Source: Acidobacteriota bacterium (lineage in GTDB: Bacteria > Acidobacteriota > Thermoanaerobaculia > Multivoradales > J023). Taken from it: a stretch of 64,000 nucleotides of DNA. Each line of letters opens with the position of its first letter. The stretch's first letter is position 1. Under the pieces are notes generated by a model. The model searched no databases. It was not told the origin of the DNA and saw nothing but the letters and a program-made list of their open reading frames with translations. The DNA lies in NCBI GenBank assembly GCA_029263315.1, contig JAJCXR010000028.1, positions 62,001-126,000 on the forward strand, given 5' to 3'. The position numbers were made by a program, and so were the translations under genes. Shown here in pieces: positions 46,218 through 54,069 of this stretch.

Positions 46218-46951
46218 CGTTTCTCCTCGAATCCCAACCGGGTGAGCGGCTCAGCTGTCTGTTGAATCCGGAAAGCCTAGTGCTGCGGCGGCAGGCCGGG
46301 GTGCGGCGTCGAGGCTCGACGACGGGCCGTCTGACCGGTGTCGGCATGGCCGACGATGCGTTGCTCTACACCGGCGGCGGACACACCGAGCTGGATCTCG
46401 ACTTGCTCTTCGATATTTCGCTGGCGGGCTCGACCCTGCAAACCGAGGATGTGCGCTCTTTGACCCAGCCCCTCTGGCATCTGGCGGAGAACTTCCATGA
46501 TGGGGCCGGCCGGGCACAGACACCGCAAGTGCGTTTCGTCTGGGGCAAGGCTTGGAATCTGCCCGCCGTCGTCGTTTCGGTGGCGGAACGGCTGGAGCGC
46601 TTCTCGACGTCGGGCATGCCGGGGCGCTCCTGGCTTCGTTTGCGCTTGTGGCGCCTGGCGGAGCCACCCCCGCCGCCGCTGCAAGGGGAGGTTCCGCCCC
46701 TGGCACCGGACGAGTTGGTACCTTCGGGTGAGGTAGTCGGCGGCCGTAGTCACCGCCTCTTGGGAGACGGAGCCGGCGGTGGCGAGCGTCTGGACCAACT
46801 GGCGGAGCAGTACTACGGTCATCCGTCCTTCTGGCGCCTGCTGGCCCGTGCCAATGGGGCCATCGAAAATCCCCATGAGCTGCCCAAGAATCTCTTATTG
46901 AAGGTTCCGCCGGTGCCCCTGCCCGGATCTCCGACGGAGGAGCCGGTATGA
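46205..46951 (+). CDS. CIS LysM baseplate adaptor (Pvc7-like)
   Basis: 248 residues from ATG 46205, following GGGAGA. N-terminal ~150 residues (VTFLLESQPGERLSCLLNPE, ELDLDLLFDISLAGSTLQTE, RFVWGKAWNLPAVVVSVAER) match the eCIS LysM-containing tail-assembly adaptor. A LysM domain sits at the end: GERLDQLAEQYYGHPSFWRL and NPHELPKNLLLKVPP. It probably links tube to the spike hub. Overlaps the preceding gene by 13 bp and the next by 4 (ATGA). Confidence 0.88.
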   Translation: MERVTFLLESQPGERLSCLLNPESLVLRRQAGVRRRGSTTGRLTGVGMADDALLYTGGGHTELDLDLLFDISLAGSTLQTEDVRSLTQPLWHLAENFHDGAGRAQTPQVRFVWGKAWNLPAVVVSVAERLERFSTSGMPGRSWLRLRLWRLAEPPPPPLQGEVPPLAPDELVPSGEVVGGRSHRLLGDGAGGGERLDQLAEQYYGHPSFWRLLARANGAIENPHELPKNLLLKVPPVPLPGSPTEEPV

Positions 46952-48468
46952 GGCCGTGCAGCCAACTGCCCCGGCTGCGGATCGAGGTGGACGACGGGGT
47001 CCTGTCGCCGCATCTCGAGTCGTGCTTGAGCTCGGTGCGGGTGCGTCAAGAGCTCGCCTGTCCGGCCCAAGCCGAGCTCGTCTTCATCGCTTCCGCCGGC
47101 CAGGATCTGCCAGCTACACCGCAAGTGGGGGACGCCCTGTCGCTGAGATTGGAGGATGGCTCCGAGCCCCTTTTTGCCGGTGAGGTGACCGCCGTCGAGC
47201 TGCGCTACGGCGGTGACGGCGAGCTCCAGATTCGGCTGCGCGGCTACGATCATCTGCATCGTCTGCGCTTGCGCCAGCCGGTGAGGGCGCACGTCGAAAT
47301 GACGGTGGCCGCCTTGGCGGAGGAGTTGGTGGCGGATCTCGGTTTGGACGTCCAGGCGAGGGAAGCCGGCCCCTTGCGTCGCCATTTACTGCAAGTGCAT
47401 CAGAACGATTGGCAATGCCTCGTCGAGCAGGCGGCTTTGGCGGGGCTCTATCCCATCTTGCGAGGTCGACAGCTTCACCTGCTGAGCCTCGAAGGCGAGG
47501 AGCCGTCCATTCCCTTGCGGCTCGGAGCGAGCTTGCTGGAAGCTCGGTTCGAGGTCAACGGTGCCGCCAGCTGTCGCTCGGTGGAAGTGAGCGCTTGGGA
47601 CCCGGCCACCGTGGAGCCCCACCGGGCCTTGGCCTTCGAACCGCGTTCGGGTCGCAATGTCGGAGCTTCGGCCCCGCCGACACGGTTCGGTTTGGCGGGT
47701 GAGCGTACCCTGTGCGGGCGGACGGCGGATTCGGACCAAGCGGCGGAGGCCATGGCGCAGGCGGAGTTGGATCATCAACGGGCGGCGGAGGTGGTGTTGT
47801 GGGGCATTGCCGAGGGCAATGGCTCCCTGCGACCGGGAGCCACGGTGGAGATCGAAGGGGCCGATCGTACTTTCAGTGGGCGACACGTGCTCACCGCCGT
47901 CGAGCATCGCATCGATGACTCGGCGGGATTTGTGACCGAGATCAGCAGCCGGCCGCCACCGCAGGCATCGTCGTCGCCGGCGGCCTCGCAGGCGGTGTGG
48001 GGCACGGTGACGCGGGTCGACGATCCCCGAGGGTTGGGCCGCGTGCGGGTGCAATTGGCGGCCTATGGTGAGCTCGAGAGCGATTGGCTGGAGGTGGTTT
48101 GCATCGCCGCCGGGGAGGGCAAGGGGTTGATGGCGTTGCCAGACGTGGAAGACCGGGTTTTGGTCCTCCTGCTCGACGGCGACGTGGCCCGTGGCATCGT
48201 CCTCGGTGGGCTCCACGGGCCACGACCCGCGACGGATAGCGGAGTCGCGGGCAAGAGCATCGAGCGCTTCGTCTTCCGCACCACCTCCGGGGAACAGCTC
48301 TCCCTCGACCGCGGACGCGGTGTTACCCGATTGGAGAATGGGCTGGGCAGCTTCGTCGAGATGGGGCCCGAGGGCATGCACCTGATGTCCAAGACCGACC
48401 TGACCATCGAAGCCCCCGGCAAGGCGGTCACCATCCGCGGTCAAACGATCGACTTCGAGAGGCGGTGA
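46948..48468 (+). CDS. CIS spike hub (Pvc8/VgrG-like)
   Basis: 506 residues. N-terminal gp27-like hub (SSVRVRQELACPAQAELVFI; RLRGYDHLHRLRLRQPVRA; LLQVHQNDWQCLVEQAALAG; YPILRGRQLHLLSLEG). After a Pro/Ser linker near residue 345 comes an OB-fold plus beta-helix needle (AVWGTVTRVDDPRGLGRVRV, LMALPDVEDRVLVLLLDGD, GSFVEMGPEGMHLMSKTDLT). This is the gp5/VgrG-type trimeric central spike. It is followed one base later by the tip gene. Confidence 0.92.
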   Translation: MRPCSQLPRLRIEVDDGVLSPHLESCLSSVRVRQELACPAQAELVFIASAGQDLPATPQVGDALSLRLEDGSEPLFAGEVTAVELRYGGDGELQIRLRGYDHLHRLRLRQPVRAHVEMTVAALAEELVADLGLDVQAREAGPLRRHLLQVHQNDWQCLVEQAALAGLYPILRGRQLHLLSLEGEEPSIPLRLGASLLEARFEVNGAASCRSVEVSAWDPATVEPHRALAFEPRSGRNVGASAPPTRFGLAGERTLCGRTADSDQAAEAMAQAELDHQRAAEVVLWGIAEGNGSLRPGATVEIEGADRTFSGRHVLTAVEHRIDDSAGFVTEISSRPPPQASSSPAASQAVWGTVTRVDDPRGLGRVRVQLAAYGELESDWLEVVCIAAGEGKGLMALPDVEDRVLVLLLDGDVARGIVLGGLHGPRPATDSGVAGKSIERFVFRTTSGEQLSLDRGRGVTRLENGLGSFVEMGPEGMHLMSKTDLTIEAPGKAVTIRGQTIDFERR

Positions 48469-48469
48469 G

Positions 48470-48811
48470 ATGCGCTGGTTGACCGAAGAGGCCGTCCTGG
48501 TATGCCAACATGAGCTTGGCATCGTCGCCATCCAACCGACGCAGGATTTGGTGCGGGTGCAAGGTCTGCGGGCTTTGGTGGCACCTGATCCGGTGGCACG
48601 CCCGATCACCGGCTGTCCCAATGTCGGCGCCACCATCAAACCTTGCACCGCTACCTTGGCGGTGCGCCATGGCTACTCCCCTTGGGTGCGAATCCACGGC
48701 AGCCCGGTGGCCCTGTCGACGGTGGTCGGGCTCACCGACGGAACACCTCCCGGGGTGATCGAATACAAAGTTCGGCACGCCGGTCAAGACTTGATCGTGG
48801 AGACACCATGA
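48470..48811 (+). CDS. CIS spike-tip protein (Pvc10 / PAAR-like)
   Basis: 113 residues. PITGCPNVGATIKPCTATLA, YSPWVRIHGSPVALSTVVGL, TDGTPPGVIEYKVRHAGQDL form the small PAAR-like tip that sharpens the spike in eCIS clusters. Two Cys (GCPN, KPC) are usual at this spot. Overlaps gp25 by 4 bp. Family known from PVC-type systems; role as a tip is by homology. Confidence 0.8.
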   Translation: MRWLTEEAVLVCQHELGIVAIQPTQDLVRVQGLRALVAPDPVARPITGCPNVGATIKPCTATLAVRHGYSPWVRIHGSPVALSTVVGLTDGTPPGVIEYKVRHAGQDLIVETP

Positions 48812-49233
48812 GCCGTCTGCGGGGTTGGAGATTCTTGCTGCCGGGCCTCGATGCCCCTGCCGAGGAGGCCGGGTTTCAGGTCTCGAGCCGCGGCGGTGTC
48901 GCCACGGTGACCGACGACGCGGCCATCCGCCAAGGGGTGTTGATGCTGCTTTCGACCTTGCCCGGCGAGCGTGTCATGCGACCGGACTACGGTTGTGAGC
49001 TGCAGCGCCTGGTGTTTGCCCCCAATGACGACACCACCGCCGGCCTCGCCATGCACTACGTGCGCCAGGCGGTGGAACGCTGGGAACCGCGCATCGAGAT
49101 CCTCCGCCTCGACGCGAAACGTCCCTCTGCTGAGCCCGGACGGCTGGATGTCATCCTCGAGTATCGCGCCCTGGCCAGCCTCTCGGAGGACCGCTTGACC
49201 GTTCCCCTATACCTTGCCGCGGAGACCGACTAG
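48808..49233 (+). CDS. CIS baseplate gp25-like protein
   Basis: 141 residues from ATG 48808, overlapping the tip gene (ATGA). AAIRQGVLMLLSTLPGERVM then RPDYGCELQRLVFAPNDD is the GPW/gp25 (lysozyme-like-fold) wedge signature, with EPRIEILRLD later. Binds the sheath initiator position at the baseplate. Overlaps the next gene by one base. Confidence 0.93.
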   Translation: MSRLRGWRFLLPGLDAPAEEAGFQVSSRGGVATVTDDAAIRQGVLMLLSTLPGERVMRPDYGCELQRLVFAPNDDTTAGLAMHYVRQAVERWEPRIEILRLDAKRPSAEPGRLDVILEYRALASLSEDRLTVPLYLAAETD

Positions 49234-51806
49234 TGCCCTTGCCGACCCCCCAGTTGGACGACCGAGACTTCCGGAAGTTGCTCGAGGAGGCGACGAGCCG
49301 CCTCGAGCAGATGTGCCCTGAATGGACGGATACCTCTCCGTCGGATCCCGGCATGGTGTTGCTCGAGCTCTTCGCCCATCTCACCGAGACCATGATCTAT
49401 CGCCTCAACCGGGTGCCGGACAAGGCCTTTGTGGAGTTCCTGCGCCTCCTCGGGGTCACCCTGCGGCCCCCTGCGGCGGCCAGCGTGCGTCTGCGCTTTA
49501 CCAGCGCCCGGCCGGCCCGCACGGCGGTGCGCATCCCTTCGGGAACGCGGGTGGCGGTGTCCCGCAGCGGCGGTGGCGACGACATCGTCTTTACCACCAG
49601 CCGCAGCGTTACCCTCGAAGCCGGTGCCCAAGAGGTGGAGGCGATCGCCTTCCACTGTGAGGTGGTGGCGGCGGAGGACGCCGGACGCGGCACCGGTCTA
49701 CCTGGCCAGTGGCTCCAGCTACGACGGCCGCCGATCATCGCCCCCAGCCAGGACGGCCTCGATCTGGTGGTGGGCGTCGAAGCCACCGCCGACGAGCTCG
49801 ACGAACGGGTGCCGGCCTTGCAGCACCAAGGCGTCAGTTACCGGGTGTGGAAAGGCGTGCGCAGCTTCACCAACCTCGGGGAGGAACGCCACGTCTACCT
49901 GGTGGATCGCATGGCCGGTCGCATCACCTTTGCGCCGGCTCTGCGTTCCAAAAGGGCGGACGGATCTCTGGAAGAACGGCCGATGGCCTTGGCCGAGGTG
50001 CCGGCGGCCGAGCGCCGCATCCGGGTATGGTACCGCCGCGGTGGTGGGCCCCGAGGCAATGTGGCGGCGGGCACCTTGACGGTGCTCAAGGATCCCCTGG
50101 CGGCTTTGGAGGTCACCAATCCAGAGGCCGCCACTGGTGGCAGCCGGGGCGAGAGCTTGGAGAACGCACTGCTGCGTGGACCGCAAGACCTCCATTCCTT
50201 GGAAAGGGCGGTGACGGCGAGGGATTTCGAGATGGTGGCGCTGGAAAGCTCCGGGGCGGTGGCCCGGGCCAAGGCGTTGACCAAGGCGTCCCTGTGGACC
50301 CACGCCCGTCCCGGCACGGTGGAGATCCTCTTGGTACCGTCGCTGCCGCAAGCCTCGGACGCTGCCAAACCCATCGACCAAGCCGCCCTGGAGGCCCAGG
50401 AGACGGACGAAGCCCGTCACACCATCCTCGAAGCCTTGGAGTCCCGCCGCCCCCTGGGCACCACCTGTCTGGTGAGTTGGGCGCGCTATAAGACGGTGCG
50501 GGTCCAAGCCCGGGTGGTGGTCTTTCGGCAGGAAGATCCGGCGGCGGTGCAGCGGCGAGTGATGAGCCGCCTGCGCAGCACTTTGAGCCCCTTACCAGAG
50601 GACGGTGGATCGCGGTGCTGGCCCTTCGGTCAAGCGCTGCGCGTCTCCCATGTTTACGACATCCTGCTGGCGGAACCCGGCGTCAGCTATGCCGATCGGG
50701 TGCGCCTGCTGGTGGATGACGTGCCGGCGGGGGAGATCCACTGCTTGACGGCGGACCGTTTCCAGCCCTCCACCTGGTTCGCCGGCTGCGGCGAGCAGCT
50801 CTACCGCACCCTCAACGGCGGCGACGGTTGGGAACGGGTCGGCCATTTTACCGGGCAGGAGGTGCAACGGGTGGAGGTACATCCCACCACCGCCGGCCTG
50901 CTGGCGGCGGCCACGCAGTTGGCGGAGGCGGAAACATCGCAGGTGCACATCTCCGATGATTGTGGGGAGACGTGGTCGCATCACAGCTTGGGATTCAGGG
51001 TTCATGCCCTGGCCTGGACGCAGCGGGACAGCCTGCCGGTGTTGCTATTGGCCACCGGCAAAGGGCTCTACGAGCTGTCGCTGCGACCGGGGGCGACGCC
51101 GGTGCAAGTACTGGTGGTGCCGTCGTCACCGGACTTGGGTTTCTACGCGGTCACCGCCGCGGTGGACATTTTTGGGGCGGTCAACGTGGCGTTGGCGAGC
51201 CAGGAAACCGGAGGGGTCTACCTGTCGACGGAGGGCGGCAAGGCGGAGACCTTCCGCCTACTCGGTCTGGCGGGTGAGGATGTCCGCACCTTGGCGGTGC
51301 AAACCGACGGACCCCGGCTCTTTCTGTGGGCCGGTTTGGCAGCGGTGGGGGACGCCGGCAAGGGTTGCTTCAGTTGGGAGCTCCGTGGCTCGGCCGATCC
51401 CCCGGAGGGCTGGCGGGCATACTCGCAGGGTTGGCAAGGGGGCAGTTGCCATGATCTTGCATTTATCGGTAGCCAAGTGCTGGCCGGTTGCCACACCGGG
51501 GGTGTTCTTCGCCTCGATGCCAGCAAGAGCGACGCCGCCTGGCAAGGTCCGACCGTCGATTGCGGCCTGCCCTTGCGCGATGCCGGACGATTTCAGCCCA
51601 TCCGGGCCCTTGCAGCGGACCCCGAAGGACGCCGGGTGATGGCCGGGGCCGCTGGCGTCGTCCGCAGCCTCGACGGTGGGGTCAGCTTTGTCTCCGCCTC
51701 CAGCCACGAATTCCTCGACAAGGTGACCCTCCCGCCCACTTGGCTCGCCTGCTCCGGCGAGCACGACATCGACGTGGTCAGCGAAGATGAAGCGTCAGAG
51801 GATTGA
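49233..51806 (+). CDS. CIS baseplate J-like protein fused to a C-terminal beta-propeller
   Basis: 857 residues from GTG 49233. Residues ~1-500 are baseplate J/gp6-like: FRKLLEEATSRLEQMCPEW, SPSDPGMVLLELFAHLTETM-type segment, RIPSGTRVAVSRSGGGDDIV, DLHSLERAVTARDFEMVALE, RVQARVVVFRQEDPAAVQRR, and VYDILLAEPGVSYADRVRLL. From ~500 a second part begins with STWFAGCGEQLYRTLNGGDG and carries BNR/Asp-box-like blades (VHISDDCGETWSHHSLGF; GVVRSLDGGVSFVSA). These make a sialidase/Ycf48-like propeller. Wedge component; the propeller's ligand (possibly host surface or cell envelope) is unknown. The next gene overlaps its last 20 bp. Confidence 0.9.
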   Translation: MPLPTPQLDDRDFRKLLEEATSRLEQMCPEWTDTSPSDPGMVLLELFAHLTETMIYRLNRVPDKAFVEFLRLLGVTLRPPAAASVRLRFTSARPARTAVRIPSGTRVAVSRSGGGDDIVFTTSRSVTLEAGAQEVEAIAFHCEVVAAEDAGRGTGLPGQWLQLRRPPIIAPSQDGLDLVVGVEATADELDERVPALQHQGVSYRVWKGVRSFTNLGEERHVYLVDRMAGRITFAPALRSKRADGSLEERPMALAEVPAAERRIRVWYRRGGGPRGNVAAGTLTVLKDPLAALEVTNPEAATGGSRGESLENALLRGPQDLHSLERAVTARDFEMVALESSGAVARAKALTKASLWTHARPGTVEILLVPSLPQASDAAKPIDQAALEAQETDEARHTILEALESRRPLGTTCLVSWARYKTVRVQARVVVFRQEDPAAVQRRVMSRLRSTLSPLPEDGGSRCWPFGQALRVSHVYDILLAEPGVSYADRVRLLVDDVPAGEIHCLTADRFQPSTWFAGCGEQLYRTLNGGDGWERVGHFTGQEVQRVEVHPTTAGLLAAATQLAEAETSQVHISDDCGETWSHHSLGFRVHALAWTQRDSLPVLLLATGKGLYELSLRPGATPVQVLVVPSSPDLGFYAVTAAVDIFGAVNVALASQETGGVYLSTEGGKAETFRLLGLAGEDVRTLAVQTDGPRLFLWAGLAAVGDAGKGCFSWELRGSADPPEGWRAYSQGWQGGSCHDLAFIGSQVLAGCHTGGVLRLDASKSDAAWQGPTVDCGLPLRDAGRFQPIRALAADPEGRRVMAGAAGVVRSLDGGVSFVSASSHEFLDKVTLPPTWLACSGEHDIDVVSEDEASED

Positions 51807-52326
51807 GCAACTGCTGCCGGCGGTGGTGCATCGCACCCTGCGGCCGGGCAGTCTCCTGCTGGCCCTGTTGGAGGTCATGGAGGGGTTGCATGCTCCGTCG
51901 GAGGCTCTCTTGGCGACCCTTGACGAGCGTTTCGACCCGCGGCGTGCGCCGGACCGCTTCGTACCGTTCTTGGCTCGCTGGGTCGATCTCGATCACCTCT
52001 TCGAAGAAGGGGTCGAGGGCGGTGGCCTGCCGGGCACTTTGGAGCTCGGACATTTGCGGGAGCTGGTCGCCCAGGCTACCCATCTGTCCCGCTGGCGGGG
52101 CACCTCCCGGGGTCTCATCCTGTTCCTCGAAACGGCCACCGGTCAGCGGGGTTTCGACATCGACGAACGGATTGCCGATGCCGATGGCAAGCTGCGGGCC
52201 TTCCATTTGCGAGTCACCGCCCCGGCCGACAGTCGGCCCCGTCGTGCCCTGTTGGAGCAAATTATCGAACGCGAGAAACCCGCCTACGTCACCTACGAGC
52301 TACGGTTCGACGACGGGGCCACTTGA
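51787..52326 (+). CDS. CIS tail protein I (gp8/P2 I-like wedge protein)
   Basis: 179 residues, ATG 51787 inside the end of the previous gene. LLLALLEVMEGLHAPSEALL, DPRRAPDRFVPFLARWVDLD and RELVAQATHLSRWRGTSRGL, then EKPAYVTYELRF follow phage tail protein I / TIGR02242-type eCIS baseplate proteins. Links wedge to fibre or to the envelope. The cluster continues 23 bp later with the membrane protein. Confidence 0.9.
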   Translation: MKRQRIEQLLPAVVHRTLRPGSLLLALLEVMEGLHAPSEALLATLDERFDPRRAPDRFVPFLARWVDLDHLFEEGVEGGGLPGTLELGHLRELVAQATHLSRWRGTSRGLILFLETATGQRGFDIDERIADADGKLRAFHLRVTAPADSRPRRALLEQIIEREKPAYVTYELRFDDGAT

Positions 52327-52348
52327 AGCCATCTAGGAGAGTGTCACC

Positions 52349-53554
52349 ATGAGTCGAATCTTCGCCATCACCAGCTCCACCAGCGCCGTGGCGCTGAATC
52401 ATCAAGGTCACGGCAAGGTCACCTTCACGGTGACCAATACCGGAGCTGAAGCCGTACGGGTGCGTGGACGCCTGGTACCGGAGGGCACGGCCCAGGCCGA
52501 CTGGTTACGTCCACCGCAGGACAACGAGCGCCGCCTGGAAACCAACGGCACGGAGCAGTTCACCGTCGACCTAGTCGTTCCGCCGCAGGCCGCGGCCGGC
52601 CACTACAGCTTCCGTTTCGATGCCGTATCGGTGGCCAATCCCGACGACGATTACGTGGAGGGGCCTTCCGTGGCCTTCGACGTGGCGGTGCCAACAGAGC
52701 CCGAGGGATCGTTCCCCTGGTGGATTCTATTGCTCATGGGTGGCCTCCTGTTGGTGGGCGGGATCGTTGCCTATGTCATGCTCTCCGGCCCCAAGGAGCT
52801 GGGGGAGGCCTGCGCCGACGATTGCGCTACCGGCCTCGTCTGCTCGCCGGATGAGGTTTGCGTCGGAGCCTTGGGTTACGAAGGTTGTAACTCCGACAGC
52901 CAATGTGACGCCGAGTTGCAATGCTTGTCGGAGGGCGATGCGCCGGGCCGTTGCGTCAGTGGGCTAGAAGGAGCCTGCACCGCTGATCTCGATTGTGGAA
53001 GTGGCCTAGCCTGCCAGGACGGCCGTTGCTTGGGTGGGCTCGATTTCAACCCATGCCTTGGGGATGCCCAATGTGCCAGCGGCCTGTGGTGTTTGGCCGG
53101 TGCCTGCCGTATCGACAACACGGGCCAAGAATGCAGCAACGACCAACCCTGCGGTGAAGGACTGAAATGTCTACCGGCGGGCGTTCAGAAGGTGTGTTTG
53201 CGCGAGAAAGGACAGGCCTGCACCGAGTTGTGGCAATGTGCCAGCCAAAACTGTGAAGCGGGGGTTTGTGTCAGCCTGCCCAACGGAACCGCCTGTACCA
53301 GTAGCACGCAGTGCGACTCCAACATCTGCGACGAGGGACGCTGCCGTGCTCCCATCCGTTGCCGTACGCAACGTAATTGCCCCGAAGGAATGAGCTGTCT
53401 GCTGGGATTCTGCCAGAAACCCCTGGTCCTGCAACCGGCGTTGCAGTTGCAGTTAAATAGGGTGCAGGCGCCGGAGAACAGGCTTCTGCACCTCGGTATT
53501 GTGCCGCCTGCGCCTGCGCCTGCTCCGCCACCGCCTCAGCGCCGGGAGAACTAA
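52349..53554 (+). CDS. Bitopic membrane protein with cytoplasmic Ig-like domain and eight 4-Cys modules
   Basis: 401 residues, ATG 52349 (AGGAGAG 10 nt upstream). No signal peptide at the N-terminus. Residues ~1-117: Ig/NEW-type beta-sandwich (KVTFTVTNTGAEAVRVRGR, GTEQFTVDLVVPPQAAAGHY, SFRFDAVSVANPDDDYVEG). One membrane segment, residues ~123-145 (WWILLLMGGLLLVGGIVAYV). Then 32 cysteines arranged as eight modules of four (for example CDAELQCLSEGDAPGRC, CTADLDCGSGLACQDGRC), and a Pro-rich C-terminus (PPAPAPAPPPPQRREN). Cytoplasmic N-in / oxidising C-out is expected. In the cluster it follows baseplate genes, so it may tether the injection system to the membrane. Orientation and role are inferred. 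Confidence 0.72.
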   Translation: MSRIFAITSSTSAVALNHQGHGKVTFTVTNTGAEAVRVRGRLVPEGTAQADWLRPPQDNERRLETNGTEQFTVDLVVPPQAAAGHYSFRFDAVSVANPDDDYVEGPSVAFDVAVPTEPEGSFPWWILLLMGGLLLVGGIVAYVMLSGPKELGEACADDCATGLVCSPDEVCVGALGYEGCNSDSQCDAELQCLSEGDAPGRCVSGLEGACTADLDCGSGLACQDGRCLGGLDFNPCLGDAQCASGLWCLAGACRIDNTGQECSNDQPCGEGLKCLPAGVQKVCLREKGQACTELWQCASQNCEAGVCVSLPNGTACTSSTQCDSNICDEGRCRAPIRCRTQRNCPEGMSCLLGFCQKPLVLQPALQLQLNRVQAPENRLLHLGIVPPAPAPAPPPPQRREN

Positions 53555-53571
53555 GCCGGGATGATCCAGAG

Positions 53572-54045
53572 ATGAGCCGTCAGCAGAAGATGTTCCTCGC
53601 CGTCTTGGTCTGTGTCGCCGTCGCCTTTGGCCTGTCGTTGATGCTGGGCGGTGGTCAAGGCGACGCTGTCCGCAGCCCTTCGTGGCTCGAGTGGGCGGAA
53701 GGCTTGCTAGTCGATCAGAGCGCGCTGAGCATGCGCCAAACTTCCGCCCCTTGTAAAAAGGGGGAGGTGTATCTGCTCTTCGAAGGCGAGACCTGTCGGG
53801 TTGAGATCGGAGCCTCGGAGGTGCCGGTGCGCAAGGCTCTGCTGCGGCTTGACGAAGGGGCACGGGTGGCGATCGAGCTGCGGCAAAAGGGAACTATCCC
53901 GCAACGCCAGGAGCTATCGCCCAAGGGGGATACTCTGGATCTCAGCATTTTCGAAAAGCGAACCGAGCTCGTCTTGAGGTGCCTGGTCGGCGCCGGAGAC
54001 CAGGGACGTCGACGCTGCGAGCTCAGCGTCATGCCTCCCCCTTAG
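53572..54045 (+). CDS. Small membrane-anchored protein, end of CIS cluster
   Basis: 157 residues, ATG 53572. N-terminal membrane anchor FLAVLVCVAVAFGLSLML, then a soluble beta-rich domain (KKGEVYLLFEGETCRVEIGA; KALLRLDEGARVAIELRQKG; LDLSIFEKRTELVLRCLVGA) with cysteines at APCKK, ETCRV, LRCLV and RRCEL. Not recognised. Separated by 17 bp from the Cys-rich membrane protein, so likely the last gene of the operon. Exported domain inferred. Confidence 0.6.
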   Translation: MSRQQKMFLAVLVCVAVAFGLSLMLGGGQGDAVRSPSWLEWAEGLLVDQSALSMRQTSAPCKKGEVYLLFEGETCRVEIGASEVPVRKALLRLDEGARVAIELRQKGTIPQRQELSPKGDTLDLSIFEKRTELVLRCLVGAGDQGRRRCELSVMPPP

Positions 54046-54069
54046 TGAAACTACAATGCCTAGGGCGGG

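Noticed and set aside
42501..54045. Prophage or type VI secretion system
   Set aside because: No capsid, terminase, portal, integrase, holin or lysis gene; no TssB/C/J/L/M; sheath, LysM adaptor and Pvc16 types are eCIS-like.
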